Shown piece after piece: positions 33,097 to 42,455 of a stretch of DNA of 64,000 bases (the first letter of the stretch is position 1; every line of letters begins with the position of its first letter). The notes below the pieces were generated by a model. The model ran no database searches, was not told the DNA's origin, and was given only the letters and a program-made list of their open reading frames with translations. The translations under genes were made by a program, and so were the position numbers. The DNA comes from Nocardia sp. MH4 (GTDB lineage: Bacteria > Actinomycetota > Actinomycetes > Mycobacteriales > Mycobacteriaceae). The stretch lies in contig NZ_LPNR01000090.1 of NCBI RefSeq assembly GCF_019266065.1, positions 1-64,000 of the forward strand, given 5' to 3'.

Positions 33097-34896
33097 TCAG
33101 GCCGGTTCCAGCACCTCGACGGGCGGGTTGTCGGCGTAGAGCTCGGCGATCTCGGCCGTGTATTTCTCGGCGATCACCTTCCGCTTGAGCTTCATGGTGA
33201 GTGTCACCTCGTCGCCACCGGCTTCCCAGAACACCGGCAGGATCCGGAAGCGCTTGACCTGTTCGACCCGCGACAGCGCGGCGTTGCCCGCCGCCACACC
33301 CGCGGCGATCTGCGCGCGCACGGCGGGATTCGCGGCCAGTGCCGCGGCCGACGCGTCGGGCAGACCGTGCTGTGCCGCATAGGGTTCGGCGCTCTCGGCG
33401 TCGAGGACGATCAGCGCGGTGTTGTAGGGCCTGGCGTCGCCGATCGTGGCCATGGCACCGATCAACGGCGTCGCGGCCTTGATGGCGTGCTCGATCGTCG
33501 TCGGCGACATGTTCTTGCCGGAGGCGTTGATGATCAGTTCTTTCTTGCGGTCGACCACCCGCAGGTAGCCGTCGTCGTCGACGGTCACCACGTCACCGGT
33601 GCTCAGCCAGCCGTCGGCGTCGACGGCTTCGGCCGTCTTCTCCGGTTCGCCGCGGTAGCCCTTCATCACCAACGGCCCCTTGACGAGCAGTTCCCCGTCC
33701 TCGGCGATGCGCGATTCCATGCCGGCCAGCAGTCGCCCGACCGTGCCCAGCCGGGTCTCGCTCGGCGGGCTGACGCTGCAGATGCACGACAGTTCCGACA
33801 TGCCCCAGATCTCGGAGATCGGCACCCCGAGCCCGGCGAAGAAGCCGAGCGTGCGCGGCGGGATCGGGGCGGCGCCGGACAGCGCGAAGCGCAGGCGATC
33901 GAAACCCAGCTTCGCCCGCAGCTTCGAGAGCACCAGTGCGTCGGCCTTGGCCCATTCGGCGGCGACGTCGTCGGGAACCGGCTGCCCGGCCAGCTGGTAT
34001 TCGCTGCGCTCGGCCCCCACCGCCAGCGCCCACCGCATACCCTGCCTGCGTGTCTCGTCCGGCTCGTTCGCGACGACGAATTCGATGGCGGCCGCCAGCT
34101 TTTCCCACACCCGGGGCACCGCACCCCAGATGGTCGGCCGCAGATCCGCCAGCGCGGCCGCGATCAGCTTCGGGTCCGACACCGTGGTGACCTGGGTGCC
34201 GAACACCTCCTGGAGGTAGAGCGCGGTGAGCCGGTCGGCGATGTGGGCGCTCGGCATGAACGAGGTGATCGAATCGCCGAACTCGAACCCGAGCACATCG
34301 CCGAGACCATAGGCCTGGAACATCAGGTTCGCGTGCGTCGTCTCGACGCCCTTCGGGTTGCCGGTGGTGCCGGAGGTGTAGATCAGCGTCGCCACATCGG
34401 CGGGCTCGACCGCCCGCCAGGACGCGTCGAAGTCGAAATCCACAGCGCCACCGGCGATCATCTCGGCCACCGGCACCGTGCCCTCGACCGGCTCGTCGAG
34501 ACAGACGAGGTGATCGAGCGGCACGCCGCTCGCGCGCAGCCGCGAGACGTACTGCGGCTCGCAGATCACCACGCGCGCGCCCGCGTTGCCGAGGACGTGC
34601 GCGAGCTGCTCGGCGGAGAGGGTGTTGTAGACCGAGAACGAGGTCGCGCCCACGTGCTGGGCGCCGACTTCGAGCGGATAGAACTCGACGCGATTGCTCA
34701 TCATCAGCGCGACGGTGTCGCCGCGGCCGACGCCGAGCGCCGCCAGGCCCGCCGCGGCCGCGCGCACGCCGTCGGCGTATTCGCGCCAGGTCAGCGTGTG
34801 GGCATTCCCCGGAGTGCGCAACGCGACGGCGTCGGGATCGATGGTGGCGTTGTATTGGAAGGCGGCACAGAGGGTTTCGAAACGTGGTGTCGACAT
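33097..34896 (-). CDS. Long-chain acyl-CoA synthetase (FadD15-type AMP-binding enzyme)
   Basis: 599 residues. The AMP-binding P-loop is LIYTSGTTGNPKGVETTH, followed by the A5-like motif WGMSELSCICSV, DGWLSTGDVVTVDDDGYLRVVDRKKELI and the C-terminal catalytic Lys region LTMKLKRKVI. It activates a fatty acid to acyl-AMP and then acyl-CoA. It is the last gene of the seven-gene operon and would take up the acids produced by the upstream oxidation and esterase steps. The C-terminal insertion size resembles FadD15 rather than FadD13; this is a judgement from memory. Confidence 0.9.
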   Translation of the reverse strand: MSTPRFETLCAAFQYNATIDPDAVALRTPGNAHTLTWREYADGVRAAAAGLAALGVGRGDTVALMMSNRVEFYPLEVGAQHVGATSFSVYNTLSAEQLAHVLGNAGARVVICEPQYVSRLRASGVPLDHLVCLDEPVEGTVPVAEMIAGGAVDFDFDASWRAVEPADVATLIYTSGTTGNPKGVETTHANLMFQAYGLGDVLGFEFGDSITSFMPSAHIADRLTALYLQEVFGTQVTTVSDPKLIAAALADLRPTIWGAVPRVWEKLAAAIEFVVANEPDETRRQGMRWALAVGAERSEYQLAGQPVPDDVAAEWAKADALVLSKLRAKLGFDRLRFALSGAAPIPPRTLGFFAGLGVPISEIWGMSELSCICSVSPPSETRLGTVGRLLAGMESRIAEDGELLVKGPLVMKGYRGEPEKTAEAVDADGWLSTGDVVTVDDDGYLRVVDRKKELIINASGKNMSPTTIEHAIKAATPLIGAMATIGDARPYNTALIVLDAESAEPYAAQHGLPDASAAALAANPAVRAQIAAGVAAGNAALSRVEQVKRFRILPVFWEAGGDEVTLTMKLKRKVIAEKYTAEIAELYADNPPVEVLEPA

Positions 34897-34912
34897 GGAG
34901 GTCTTCCGTGGT

Positions 34913-35845
34913 TCAGACCGCGGTGGCGGTGTCGGGAGCGAGCAGGGAGGTGATGAAGCGGCCCGCGGCGCCGAAGGCGAAACGGGCCTCGGGCGCCAGT
35001 GCGGGCATGACCTGGAAGACGTGCATCTGATCGGGCCAGACCTGGAGTTCGCACACCCCGCCGACCTGCCGCAGGCGCTCGGCCAGTTCGATGGCGTCGG
35101 CGGCGAAGTACTCCGCCCCACCGGTCTGGATCAGGGTGGGCGGCAGCGTCATGCCCCGCTCCGGCCGCAGTTCGAGATGCTCGCTGGTGAAGTGGGCGAG
35201 CGCTTTCGCCGACAGCGTGTACGAGATCACCCCGTCCCGGCTGCGCACACCGGTGCGGGCGATCCGCAGGCCGAGGTCGGCCATCGGCGAGAACAGCACC
35301 AGCCCGGCCGGTCCGCGACGTCGCAGGCGGGCGTTGGCGAGGGCGAGATCGGCGGCCAGGAATCCCCCGGCCGAGTCGCCGGCGAGCACGATCCGGTCCG
35401 GGGCGAACCCGCGCCGCAGCAGCCACCGATACGCCCGCGCCACATCGAGCTGGGCGCACGGGCTCGGATGCTCCGGCGCCAGGCGATAGTCGACGACGAA
35501 GACCCGGGCGCGACTCGTGGTCGACAGGCGCGACGCCACACCGCGATACGCCGCCACCGAGCCCGCGACGAAACCGCCGCCGTGCACGTACAGGATCACC
35601 GCGTCGGTGCGGTCGGCCTTCGGCCCGGTGACCAGCTCCCCGCGGACCGGGCCGTCGTCGACGCGCTCCACCGAGGTGCCCGCCAGGCTCGGCCCGACCA
35701 CCCGCATCGCGGCATCGATCGCCAGCCGGGCCACCGGCAGGGTGGCGGTGTTGACCGGCAGCGCGGCGGCCAACGGCTTGACCGTGCGTTCGGCCAGCAG
35801 CCGAGCGGCCCTGGTGCGCAACGATCCCCGCCCCGACGCGGTCAC
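34913..35845 (-). CDS. HSL-family alpha/beta hydrolase (LipR-like esterase)
   Basis: 310 residues. It has the HGGG oxyanion motif (ILYVHGGGFVAGSVAAYR), nucleophile GDSAGG and DYRLAPEHP typical of the hormone-sensitive lipase family; the His is in DQMHVFQ. It would hydrolyse esters, such as those produced by the adjacent Baeyer-Villiger enzyme. A GTG start overlaps the SDR stop by 4 nt (GTGA). Confidence 0.88.
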   Translation of the reverse strand: MTASGRGSLRTRAARLLAERTVKPLAAALPVNTATLPVARLAIDAAMRVVGPSLAGTSVERVDDGPVRGELVTGPKADRTDAVILYVHGGGFVAGSVAAYRGVASRLSTTSRARVFVVDYRLAPEHPSPCAQLDVARAYRWLLRRGFAPDRIVLAGDSAGGFLAADLALANARLRRRGPAGLVLFSPMADLGLRIARTGVRSRDGVISYTLSAKALAHFTSEHLELRPERGMTLPPTLIQTGGAEYFAADAIELAERLRQVGGVCELQVWPDQMHVFQVMPALAPEARFAFGAAGRFITSLLAPDTATAV

Positions 35846-36723
35846 CGGCCGCTCCGCCGCTCGACCCGGTCGAGCAGGTCCTTGACCTTGCCGCTGCCCG
35901 CGAGCTGCGCGTCGAGCACCACATTGACCGCGCCGCGCAGCAGCGCGTACGGCTCCCACCCGCTGGGGGCGATGGTCCGGGCCGCGCGGCGGGCGATGCC
36001 GTCGGCGATCACGGTGGCCGCGTGTGTCGCGGTGATGCGGACGTTCAGCGGCCACGGCAGCATCTCGTCCAGTTCCCGGCCGAGGTCGTCGCGGTCGAGC
36101 ATGGCGTGGGTCATCTCGGTCTCGACGACACCGAAGTAGGCGATGCCCGCGCTGGCGCCCGCCGCGGCGAGTTCCACCCGCAGCGCGCGCCCGAACTGCT
36201 CGACCGCGGCCTTGCTCATCATGTACGGCGACCCGGCCATGCCCGGCGCGAACGACGCGCACGACGAGACGACGACCACGTGCCCCCGCGCCGCGACGAT
36301 GTGGTCGAGGGCGGGATGGACCGTGTTGAAACAGCCGTCGAGGTTGATCGCCATCACCCGGTCGAAATCGGCCGGGTCCATCGTGCGCACGGTGGCGGGC
36401 GCAGGCGTCACCCCGGCGTTGGCGACGACGACGTCGAGATGGCCGAAGGTGTCCACCGCGAGCCGGGTCGCGGCCACCATCGCCGCGCGGTCACTGACAT
36501 CGGCCGTGATCGCCAGGGCCCGAGGCCCCAGCTCGCCCGCGGTCACCTCGGCGCCGATCTCATCGATGTCGACCACGACCACGAAGGCACCGCGGGCAGA
36601 GAGGATCCTGGCCAGTTCGAGGCCGATTCCCTGCCCGGCGCCCGTGATCAGCACCGTCTTGTCGCGCACGTCGTAGGACCGGCGCGTGAGCAGGCTCAGC
36701 GGATGGAGCGCGGTGATGTCCAT
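35842..36723 (-). CDS. Short-chain dehydrogenase/reductase (SadH-like)
   Basis: 293 residues. The Rossmann motif is TGAGQGIG, followed by NAG (VVVANAGV), the catalytic Ser in VVVSSCASF and YMMSK (Y-x3-K). Classical SDR that oxidises or reduces an alcohol/ketone using NAD(P). Its start overlaps the BVMO stop as TGATG. Confidence 0.9.
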   Translation of the reverse strand: MDITALHPLSLLTRRSYDVRDKTVLITGAGQGIGLELARILSARGAFVVVVDIDEIGAEVTAGELGPRALAITADVSDRAAMVAATRLAVDTFGHLDVVVANAGVTPAPATVRTMDPADFDRVMAINLDGCFNTVHPALDHIVAARGHVVVVSSCASFAPGMAGSPYMMSKAAVEQFGRALRVELAAAGASAGIAYFGVVETEMTHAMLDRDDLGRELDEMLPWPLNVRITATHAATVIADGIARRAARTIAPSGWEPYALLRGAVNVVLDAQLAGSGKVKDLLDRVERRSGR

Positions 36724-38183
36724 CAGGCACTCACTTCGTAGGACTCGGCATCGAAAGCGCTGGTCCGCCTGCGGTATTCGAAGCTCCAGTTCGGATAGAG
36801 CCCGGCGTTCTGCCCGTCCGGGGTGGTGTAGTAGCTGTCGCAGCCGCCGGTGAGCCACACCGTATCGGCGCTGCGCCGATGCATCTCCTCGACGAACGCG
36901 TCCTGGACCTGCTGCCGGACCTCGACCCGGTGTGCTCCCTTGTCGCGCAGGGTCTTCACCGCGTCGACGATGTAGGCGATCTGGGACTCGATCATGAAGA
37001 TCGCCGACTGGTTGCCCGCCGCGCCGAACGGACCCAGGGTGAGGAACAGGTTGGGGAACCCGGCGACGGCGGTGCCCAGATAGGTCCGCCGGTGCTTGCG
37101 CATGACCTCGCCCACGGATACGCCGTCGCCGCCGACGATCCGGTCGTAGGACGAAGGCGCGGGCTCGAATCCGGTGCCGTAGATGATCGTGTCGACCGGG
37201 ATCTCGACTCCGGCGCGGGTGAGGATGGAGTGCGGGCGCACCTCGGCGATGCCGTCGGTCACCACCTCGACATTGTCCTTGTCGAGGGCGGGCAGGTAGG
37301 CGTCGGCGAAGATCGCGCGTTTGCAGCCGATCATGTAGTCCGGCGTCAGCTTCTCGCGCAGTTCCGGATCCCGCACCTGGCGACGCAGCTGCCAGCGGCC
37401 GAGCAGCTCATAGGGGTGCCGGAAGCGCTTGTCGACGAAGCCGACCAGCCCGAAGCCCTCGATCGCGGTGTACCAGGCGCCGCGAATAACCTTGCCCGCC
37501 AGTGGAATCCGGCGCAGGGCGAAGCGCTCCACCGCCAGCGTCGGCCGGTCCATCCGGGGCACGATCCAGGGCGCGGAACGCTGGAAGACGGTGAGCGCGG
37601 CCACCTTCGGCTGGATCTCGGGCACGAACTGCACCGCCGAGGCGCCGGTGCCGATCACCGCGACTCGCTCACCGGTGAGATCGTGGTCGTGATCCCAGTG
37701 CAGGGAATGGAACGTCGCGCCCGCGAAGGTTTCCACCCCCGGCAGCGTCGGGTACTTGGCTTCGGCGAAGACCCCGGTGGCCGAGATCAGGTAGTCGGTG
37801 GTCAGTGCGCCCTGCGAGGTCTCCAGACGCCACAGTGAGCGGGCCTCGTCCCAGCGGGCCTCGAGCAGCTCGGTGCTCAACCGGATATCCCGGACGACAT
37901 CGAATCTCGTCGCCACCGACCGGATGTAGGCCAGGATCTCCGACTGTTTGCCGTAGGTCCGCGACCAATCGGGATTGGGCGCGAACGAATAGCTGTAGAG
38001 CTGCGAGGGCACATCACACGCGCACCCCGGATAGGTGTTGGCCTGCCAGGTTCCGCCCAGATCCGCGGCGCGTTCGAGGACGACGAGGTCGTCGAAGCCG
38101 GCCTCGCGCAGCTTGATCGCGAGGCCGATGCCGCCGAATCCGGCACCGATCACGACGATGTGACGGTGTTCGGTTGGTGCCAT
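36723..38183 (-). CDS. Baeyer-Villiger-type flavin monooxygenase (MymA-like)
   Basis: 486 residues. FAD motif GAGFGGIGLAIKL is at residue 13, the Baeyer-Villiger fingerprint is FAGATFHSLHW (FxGxxxHxxxW) and the NADPH motif is GTGASAVQFVP. It inserts oxygen into a ketone or aldehyde to give an ester, which the neighbouring esterase could cleave. With the SDR, esterase and acyl-CoA ligase this reproduces much of the M. tuberculosis mymA operon (mymA, lipR, sadH, fadD13), a comparison from memory. Confidence 0.92.
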   Translation of the reverse strand: MAPTEHRHIVVIGAGFGGIGLAIKLREAGFDDLVVLERAADLGGTWQANTYPGCACDVPSQLYSYSFAPNPDWSRTYGKQSEILAYIRSVATRFDVVRDIRLSTELLEARWDEARSLWRLETSQGALTTDYLISATGVFAEAKYPTLPGVETFAGATFHSLHWDHDHDLTGERVAVIGTGASAVQFVPEIQPKVAALTVFQRSAPWIVPRMDRPTLAVERFALRRIPLAGKVIRGAWYTAIEGFGLVGFVDKRFRHPYELLGRWQLRRQVRDPELREKLTPDYMIGCKRAIFADAYLPALDKDNVEVVTDGIAEVRPHSILTRAGVEIPVDTIIYGTGFEPAPSSYDRIVGGDGVSVGEVMRKHRRTYLGTAVAGFPNLFLTLGPFGAAGNQSAIFMIESQIAYIVDAVKTLRDKGAHRVEVRQQVQDAFVEEMHRRSADTVWLTGGCDSYYTTPDGQNAGLYPNWSFEYRRRTSAFDAESYEVSA

Positions 38184-38186
38184 GGT

Positions 38187-39707
38187 TTACCGATTCCTTC
38201 CGTGCAGCGCAGTGACCAGGCGATCGACGATCGCGTCGGTGGTCTCGCCGCGGGTGAATGTGGTCAGGGCCAACGGCAGGGCGAAACGCTGCCGGGTGGT
38301 GGCCTTGGCGTAGGTGAACTCCTTGAGTCCGTCCTCGCCGTGCACGCGACCGAAGCCGGAGTCGCCGACGCCGCCCAGCGGCAGGCGCGCGATGGTGGCA
38401 TGGGCGACATAGGCGTTGATGGAGGTGCCGCCCGCGCGGATCCGGTCGGCGATGCGCCTGCCGTTGCGGCGCGAGAAGACCGTGCTGCCGAGGCCGTAGG
38501 GGCCGGCGTTCACGCGCTCGATCGCCTCGTCCATATCCCGCACCCGCGCGACCGTCAGCGTCGGGCCGAAGGTCTCCTCGGTGACGGCGACCGCGTCCTC
38601 GGGGACATCGACCAGGATGGTGGGCTGCACGAACTGCCCGTCGATCGCGTCGGCACCACCCAGCAGGGCGCGTGCCCCGCGAGCCAGCGCGTCCTCGATG
38701 TGGTGACGGATGATCGCGATCTGCTTGCCCATCGTGATCGGCCCGATCTTCGCCGCACCGGTGCCCGCGCGCAGCTTCCGCGCGTGGGCGAGGAGCTTCG
38801 GGACGAACTCGTCGTAGACGTCGGTGTGGACGTACACGCGCTCCACGCCGAGGCAGGTCTGGCCCGCGTTGGACATGCCGCCCCACACCGCGGCGTCTGC
38901 GGCCGCGTCCAGGTCGGCGTCGGCATCGACGATCAGCGCGTCCTTGCCACCGAGTTCCATCAGCACCGGCGTCAGGGTCTCCGCGCAGGCGGCCATCACC
39001 CGCTTGCCGGTGGCGGTGGATCCGGTGAAGCCGATCTTGCCGACCCCGGACCGGCACAGGGCCGCACCGGTGTCCCCCAGGCCCGTGATCACCTGGAACA
39101 CCGGCTGTTCCGGCACGACGGCCGCGAACCGGCCGGCGAGCCAGTGCCCGACGCCCGGGGTGTACTCACTGGGCTTGAACACCACCGCGTTGCCCGCCGC
39201 GAGCGCGAACGACACCGAACCCAGCGGGGTGAACACCGGGTAGTTCCACGGGCCGATCACCCCGACCACCCCGAACGGGCGGTACTCGAGCGTGCATTCC
39301 TGATTCACGGCGAGCAGGCCGGGCCGCACCGCGCGCGGGCCGAGCACCCGCCGCGCGTTGCCCGCCGCCCACGCCAGGTGCTCGAGCGCCATCGCGATCT
39401 CGAGCCGGGCGTCCGCGAGCGGTTTGCCCATCTCCTGGTGGATGAGCTGGGCGAGTTCGGCTCGCCCCCGGGTGATCTCGCCCCGCCAGGCATCCAGTCG
39501 GCGGGCTCGCTCGGCGAAGCCGATCCGCGACCACCAGTCCGCGGCCCGGCGGGCGTCGGCGACCGTGGCCGCGACCTCGGCCGGGGTGCGGATCGGATAG
39601 CTGCCGACGACGGCGCCGGTCGCGGGTGAGATGACGTCGAAGGTCGCATCATCGCGCGCGGGTTCGGCGGGCGTGGATGTTGCCGACGGGAGTGTTGTTC
39701 GCCCCAT
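38187..39707 (-). CDS. Aldehyde dehydrogenase family protein
   Basis: 506 residues. Features are FGVVGVIGPWNYPVFTPLGS, the NAD-binding GFTGSTATGKRV, the catalytic Glu in MELGGKDALIV and the catalytic Cys in NAGQTCLGVERVYV. It oxidises a fatty or semi-aldehyde to the acid, the logical step before acyl-CoA activation by the operon's ligase. It starts 27 nt after the reductase stop and ends 3 nt before the BVMO start. Confidence 0.93.
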   Translation of the reverse strand: MGRTTLPSATSTPAEPARDDATFDVISPATGAVVGSYPIRTPAEVAATVADARRAADWWSRIGFAERARRLDAWRGEITRGRAELAQLIHQEMGKPLADARLEIAMALEHLAWAAGNARRVLGPRAVRPGLLAVNQECTLEYRPFGVVGVIGPWNYPVFTPLGSVSFALAAGNAVVFKPSEYTPGVGHWLAGRFAAVVPEQPVFQVITGLGDTGAALCRSGVGKIGFTGSTATGKRVMAACAETLTPVLMELGGKDALIVDADADLDAAADAAVWGGMSNAGQTCLGVERVYVHTDVYDEFVPKLLAHARKLRAGTGAAKIGPITMGKQIAIIRHHIEDALARGARALLGGADAIDGQFVQPTILVDVPEDAVAVTEETFGPTLTVARVRDMDEAIERVNAGPYGLGSTVFSRRNGRRIADRIRAGGTSINAYVAHATIARLPLGGVGDSGFGRVHGEDGLKEFTYAKATTRQRFALPLALTTFTRGETTDAIVDRLVTALHGRNR

Positions 39708-39734
39708 GGACGACCTTTCTCGTTCGTGCCCTGC

Positions 39735-40814
39735 TCAGAGATCGAGGACCAGGGATTCGCCTGCCGCGCGGGAAACGCAGGTCAGCATGTGATCGCCGCG
39801 CTCGGCGTCGAGGAGTTTGCGGTCGCGGTGGTCGACCTCGCCGGCCAGGACCGCGACCTTGCAGGTGCCGCAGAACCCCTGCCTGCACGAATACAGCGCG
39901 TCCGGCCGCACCCGGGTGATGGCCGCCAGCGCGGTCTCGTCGGCGCCGACCCGGACCGTGCTGCCCGACCGGGCCAGCGTCACCTCGAATTCCCTGCCGT
40001 CGATCACCGGCGGCGCGGAGAAACGCTCGGTGTGCAGCGATCCCGTCGGGTTGACGGTGAAGGCGTGCCGGTGCGCGGCGTCGAGGACGGGCGGCGGACC
40101 GCAGACATAGATCGCCGCGCCGGGGGCGGCCCGGCCGATCAACGCGCCCACATCCGGGGTGCCGAACTCGTCGTCGGGACGGATGTCGACCCGGCCGCCG
40201 AGGACGGCCAGTTCGTCGAGGAACGGCATGGTCGCCCGCGAGCGGCCCAGATAGACCAGCTGCCAGCGCGCCCGCGCGCGAGCCGCCGCCCGGACCATGG
40301 GCAGGATCGGGGTGATGCCGATGCCCGCCGCGACGAACAGATACGACGGCGCGGCGATGAAGTCGAACGCGTTGCGCGGACCACGAATTCGCAGCGTGTC
40401 GCCCACCGCCAAGCGGTCGTGCACCTCGATCGAGCCGCCCTCGCCGTCGGCGATGCGGCGCACCGCGATCCGGTAGTGGCGGCGATCGTCGGGGTCACCG
40501 CACAGGGAGTACTGACGCTGGGCTCCCGAGGGCAGCACGATGTCGAGGTGCGAGCCGGGCCGCCACGGCGGCAGCGGTGCGCCGGTCGGCGAGGTCAGCC
40601 TCAGGCTGCGGACATCGACCGCTACCGACTCGATCCCGGCGACGGTCACCGCGATCTCGAAGTCGTCGTGCCGCACCGGATTCGGTCGCGAGATCAGCGA
40701 GGCCGCGCGGCCCGCGACGAACAGCTGCCGGTAGCCGTCGGCGACGGCGCCGATCGCCCGCAGGGCGACCGGCGGGGTGTACCGCTCCGCCATCGGAGTC
40801 ACCGTGGCCGTCAC
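39735..40814 (-). CDS. Ferredoxin-NAD(P)H reductase with fused 2Fe-2S ferredoxin
   Basis: 359 residues. An FAD-binding barrel (RQYSLCGDPDDRRHY) and NAD-binding domain (LFVAAGIGITPILPM, YVCGPPPVLDAA) are followed by a C-terminal plant-type ferredoxin with CRQGFCGTCKVAVL and a distal Cys in MLTCVSRA (CX4CX2C...C). It passes electrons from NAD(P)H to a partner oxygenase, plausibly the upstream PF10118 di-iron-like protein. The GTG start overlaps the upstream stop (GTGA); ATG 40793 is the alternative. Confidence 0.9.
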   Translation of the reverse strand: MTATVTPMAERYTPPVALRAIGAVADGYRQLFVAGRAASLISRPNPVRHDDFEIAVTVAGIESVAVDVRSLRLTSPTGAPLPPWRPGSHLDIVLPSGAQRQYSLCGDPDDRRHYRIAVRRIADGEGGSIEVHDRLAVGDTLRIRGPRNAFDFIAAPSYLFVAAGIGITPILPMVRAAARARARWQLVYLGRSRATMPFLDELAVLGGRVDIRPDDEFGTPDVGALIGRAAPGAAIYVCGPPPVLDAAHRHAFTVNPTGSLHTERFSAPPVIDGREFEVTLARSGSTVRVGADETALAAITRVRPDALYSCRQGFCGTCKVAVLAGEVDHRDRKLLDAERGDHMLTCVSRAAGESLVLDL

Positions 40815-41704
40815 CGCGCGGCCGCGCGGGCGGCGGGCGAATGCGCGAGATAGCGCAGCGCGCGATCCATCGGCCCCAGCTGGGAGGGGTGGAAGCCCGG
40901 CCGCAGGTAGCGCGGGATCTCGCTGAGGAACAGGCCGAAATTCGGCACGATGCCACGCGCGGTCGCCCGGGCCAGCTGCACCGGCCAGAACGGACCCTTG
41001 TGCGGCGCGGGGTCCTTGGCGTAGAGGTAGGCCGAGGAGACCAGGAAGGTGGCCAGCAGCGACACACTCGCCGCCACCGCCGTGCGCGCCTTGCGCACGT
41101 AGCCGCCGTCGACATACATGTACGCGTCGTAGACCACGCTGCGGTGTTCGACTTCCTCGGCGCCGTGCCAGCGGATCAGATCGAGCATGGTCGGATCCAT
41201 GCCGAGGTCTTCGAAGGTGTCGTTCTCCAGCAGCCATTCACCGATGACGGCGGTGTAGTGCTCCATCCCGGCGAACAGCGCGAGCCGTTCCTTGAGCCAT
41301 TCCTCCTTCGCCCGGCCGGTGAGGCCGTGGTCGCCGAGGATGCGATCGACGAACCAGGCGAAGGTCCGCACCATCGAGTCGACGTCGAGGCCAAGGGACT
41401 GAAGGTGATCGCGCGCGCCGGCGTGGCTGCTGGCGTGCATCGTCTCCTGACCGACGAAGCCCTGCACCTCCTCGCGCAGCCGCTGGTCGTCGATGTAGGG
41501 CAGCGCCTCGGTCAGCGCTCGAGCCATCGCCCGTTCGCCTTCCGGCAGCACCAGGTGCATGACATTGATGACGTGGGTCGCGAAGACCTCGCCCGGGATG
41601 TAGTGCATCGGCACATCACCGAAGTCGAAGTGCACGTCGCGTGCGTGGATCGCGTGCGCTTCCTCGCGGTGATGACGCCTCGTTGCGTCAGCGGAGTGAG
41701 CCAT
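40811..41704 (-). CDS. Predicted metal-dependent hydrolase (PF10118, ferritin-like)
   Basis: 297 residues. Two helix motifs, EVQGFVGQETMHASSH and HGAEEVEHRSVVYDAY, carry the Glu/His set expected for a di-metal site; a hydrophobic segment lies near residue 220. The family is named metal-dependent hydrolase but also resembles di-iron oxygenases; pairing with the fused ferredoxin reductase supports an oxygenase role (inference). First gene of the operon. TTGCAA-N17-TACGGT lies 6 nt before the ATG, so its mRNA may be leaderless. Confidence 0.82.
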   Translation of the reverse strand: MAHSADATRRHHREEAHAIHARDVHFDFGDVPMHYIPGEVFATHVINVMHLVLPEGERAMARALTEALPYIDDQRLREEVQGFVGQETMHASSHAGARDHLQSLGLDVDSMVRTFAWFVDRILGDHGLTGRAKEEWLKERLALFAGMEHYTAVIGEWLLENDTFEDLGMDPTMLDLIRWHGAEEVEHRSVVYDAYMYVDGGYVRKARTAVAASVSLLATFLVSSAYLYAKDPAPHKGPFWPVQLARATARGIVPNFGLFLSEIPRYLRPGFHPSQLGPMDRALRYLAHSPAARAAAR

Positions 41705-41718
41705 GCCTCAACCGTACG

Positions 41719-41773
41719 ATGCAACACAAATGATTGCAATGTTGCAGCAACAAATTGTGTGGATATGTTGCAT
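41719..41773. promoter_or_regulatory. Nested dyad operator between the lipid-oxidation operon and TetR
   Basis: A perfect palindrome TGTTGC-A-GCAACA (41740-41752) is centred at 41746. Half-sites ATGCAACA (41719-41726) and TGTTGCAT (41766-41773) flank it at equal distance and form a second dyad with the same centre. An ATTGCAAT palindrome (41733-41740) touches it. The likely ligand is the divergent TetR protein. Confidence 0.7.
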
Positions 41774-41801
41774 CGGGCGCCGAGTTGCTACCGTGGTCGA
41801 C

Positions 41802-42416
41802 ATGACCGCGGCGTCCCCCACCTCGACGAACACCCCGGAAACCGACGATTCCGCCGCGGCGCGCATCCTCGACGCGGCGCTGGTCCAGTTCGAACAGGTG
41901 GGCGTCAAGAAGACGACGATCGAGGACATCGCCCGCCAGGCCGGGGTCGACCGGGCGACCGTCTATCGCCGGGTCGGCTCCCGCGACGACGTGGTCACCG
42001 CGGTGTTCGCGCGGGAGGTCGCGCGCGTGCTGGCCGATCTGCGGAGCCTGCCGAGCAGGCACGACAACCTCGACGACCTCGTCGCCGACATCCTCGTGAC
42101 CGTCATCGGCCGGTGGCGCGAGCACCCGCTCGTGCAGCGGCTGCTGGTCCTGGAACCGGACCGGGTGATGCCGCACCTCACCACCGACAGCGCGTCGACC
42201 TTCACGATGTCGATCCTGACCACCGAATCGATGCTCCGGGACGCGATCGCCGCCGGGCTGCTGGCCGAGACGCCGGACCTGCTGGCCCGCGCCGAGGTGC
42301 TGTGCCGCGTGGTGCACTCGATGATCCTGGCGCCGACCGGCCTGCTCCCGCTGCGCACCGACGACGAACTCGACGCGTTCGCGCGGACCTATCTGGTACC
42401 GATCATCAGTCGCTGA
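41802..42416 (+). CDS. TetR-family regulator of the lipid-oxidation operon
   Basis: 204 residues. The HTH lies at about 18-64 (ARILDAALVQFEQVGVKKTTIEDIARQAGVDRATVYRRVGSRDD), followed by a helical ligand-binding domain with RWREHPLVQRLL. ATG 41802 is preferred: TACCGT ends 7 nt before it, suggesting a leaderless transcript. It is divergent from the seven-gene operon with the nested dyad between, a typical local repressor arrangement. Confidence 0.9.
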   Translation: MTAASPTSTNTPETDDSAAARILDAALVQFEQVGVKKTTIEDIARQAGVDRATVYRRVGSRDDVVTAVFAREVARVLADLRSLPSRHDNLDDLVADILVTVIGRWREHPLVQRLLVLEPDRVMPHLTTDSASTFTMSILTTESMLRDAIAAGLLAETPDLLARAEVLCRVVHSMILAPTGLLPLRTDDELDAFARTYLVPIISR

Positions 42417-42422
42417 CCCGCC

Positions 42423-42443
42423 GCCGGGCCGCGTCGGCCCGGC
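42423..42443. terminator. Bidirectional terminator hairpin
   Basis: GCCGGGCC-GCGTC-GGCCCGGC, a perfect 8-bp stem, lies between the convergent TetR and VOC genes. Confidence 0.55.
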
Positions 42444-42455
42444 AGACGGCTCCCG

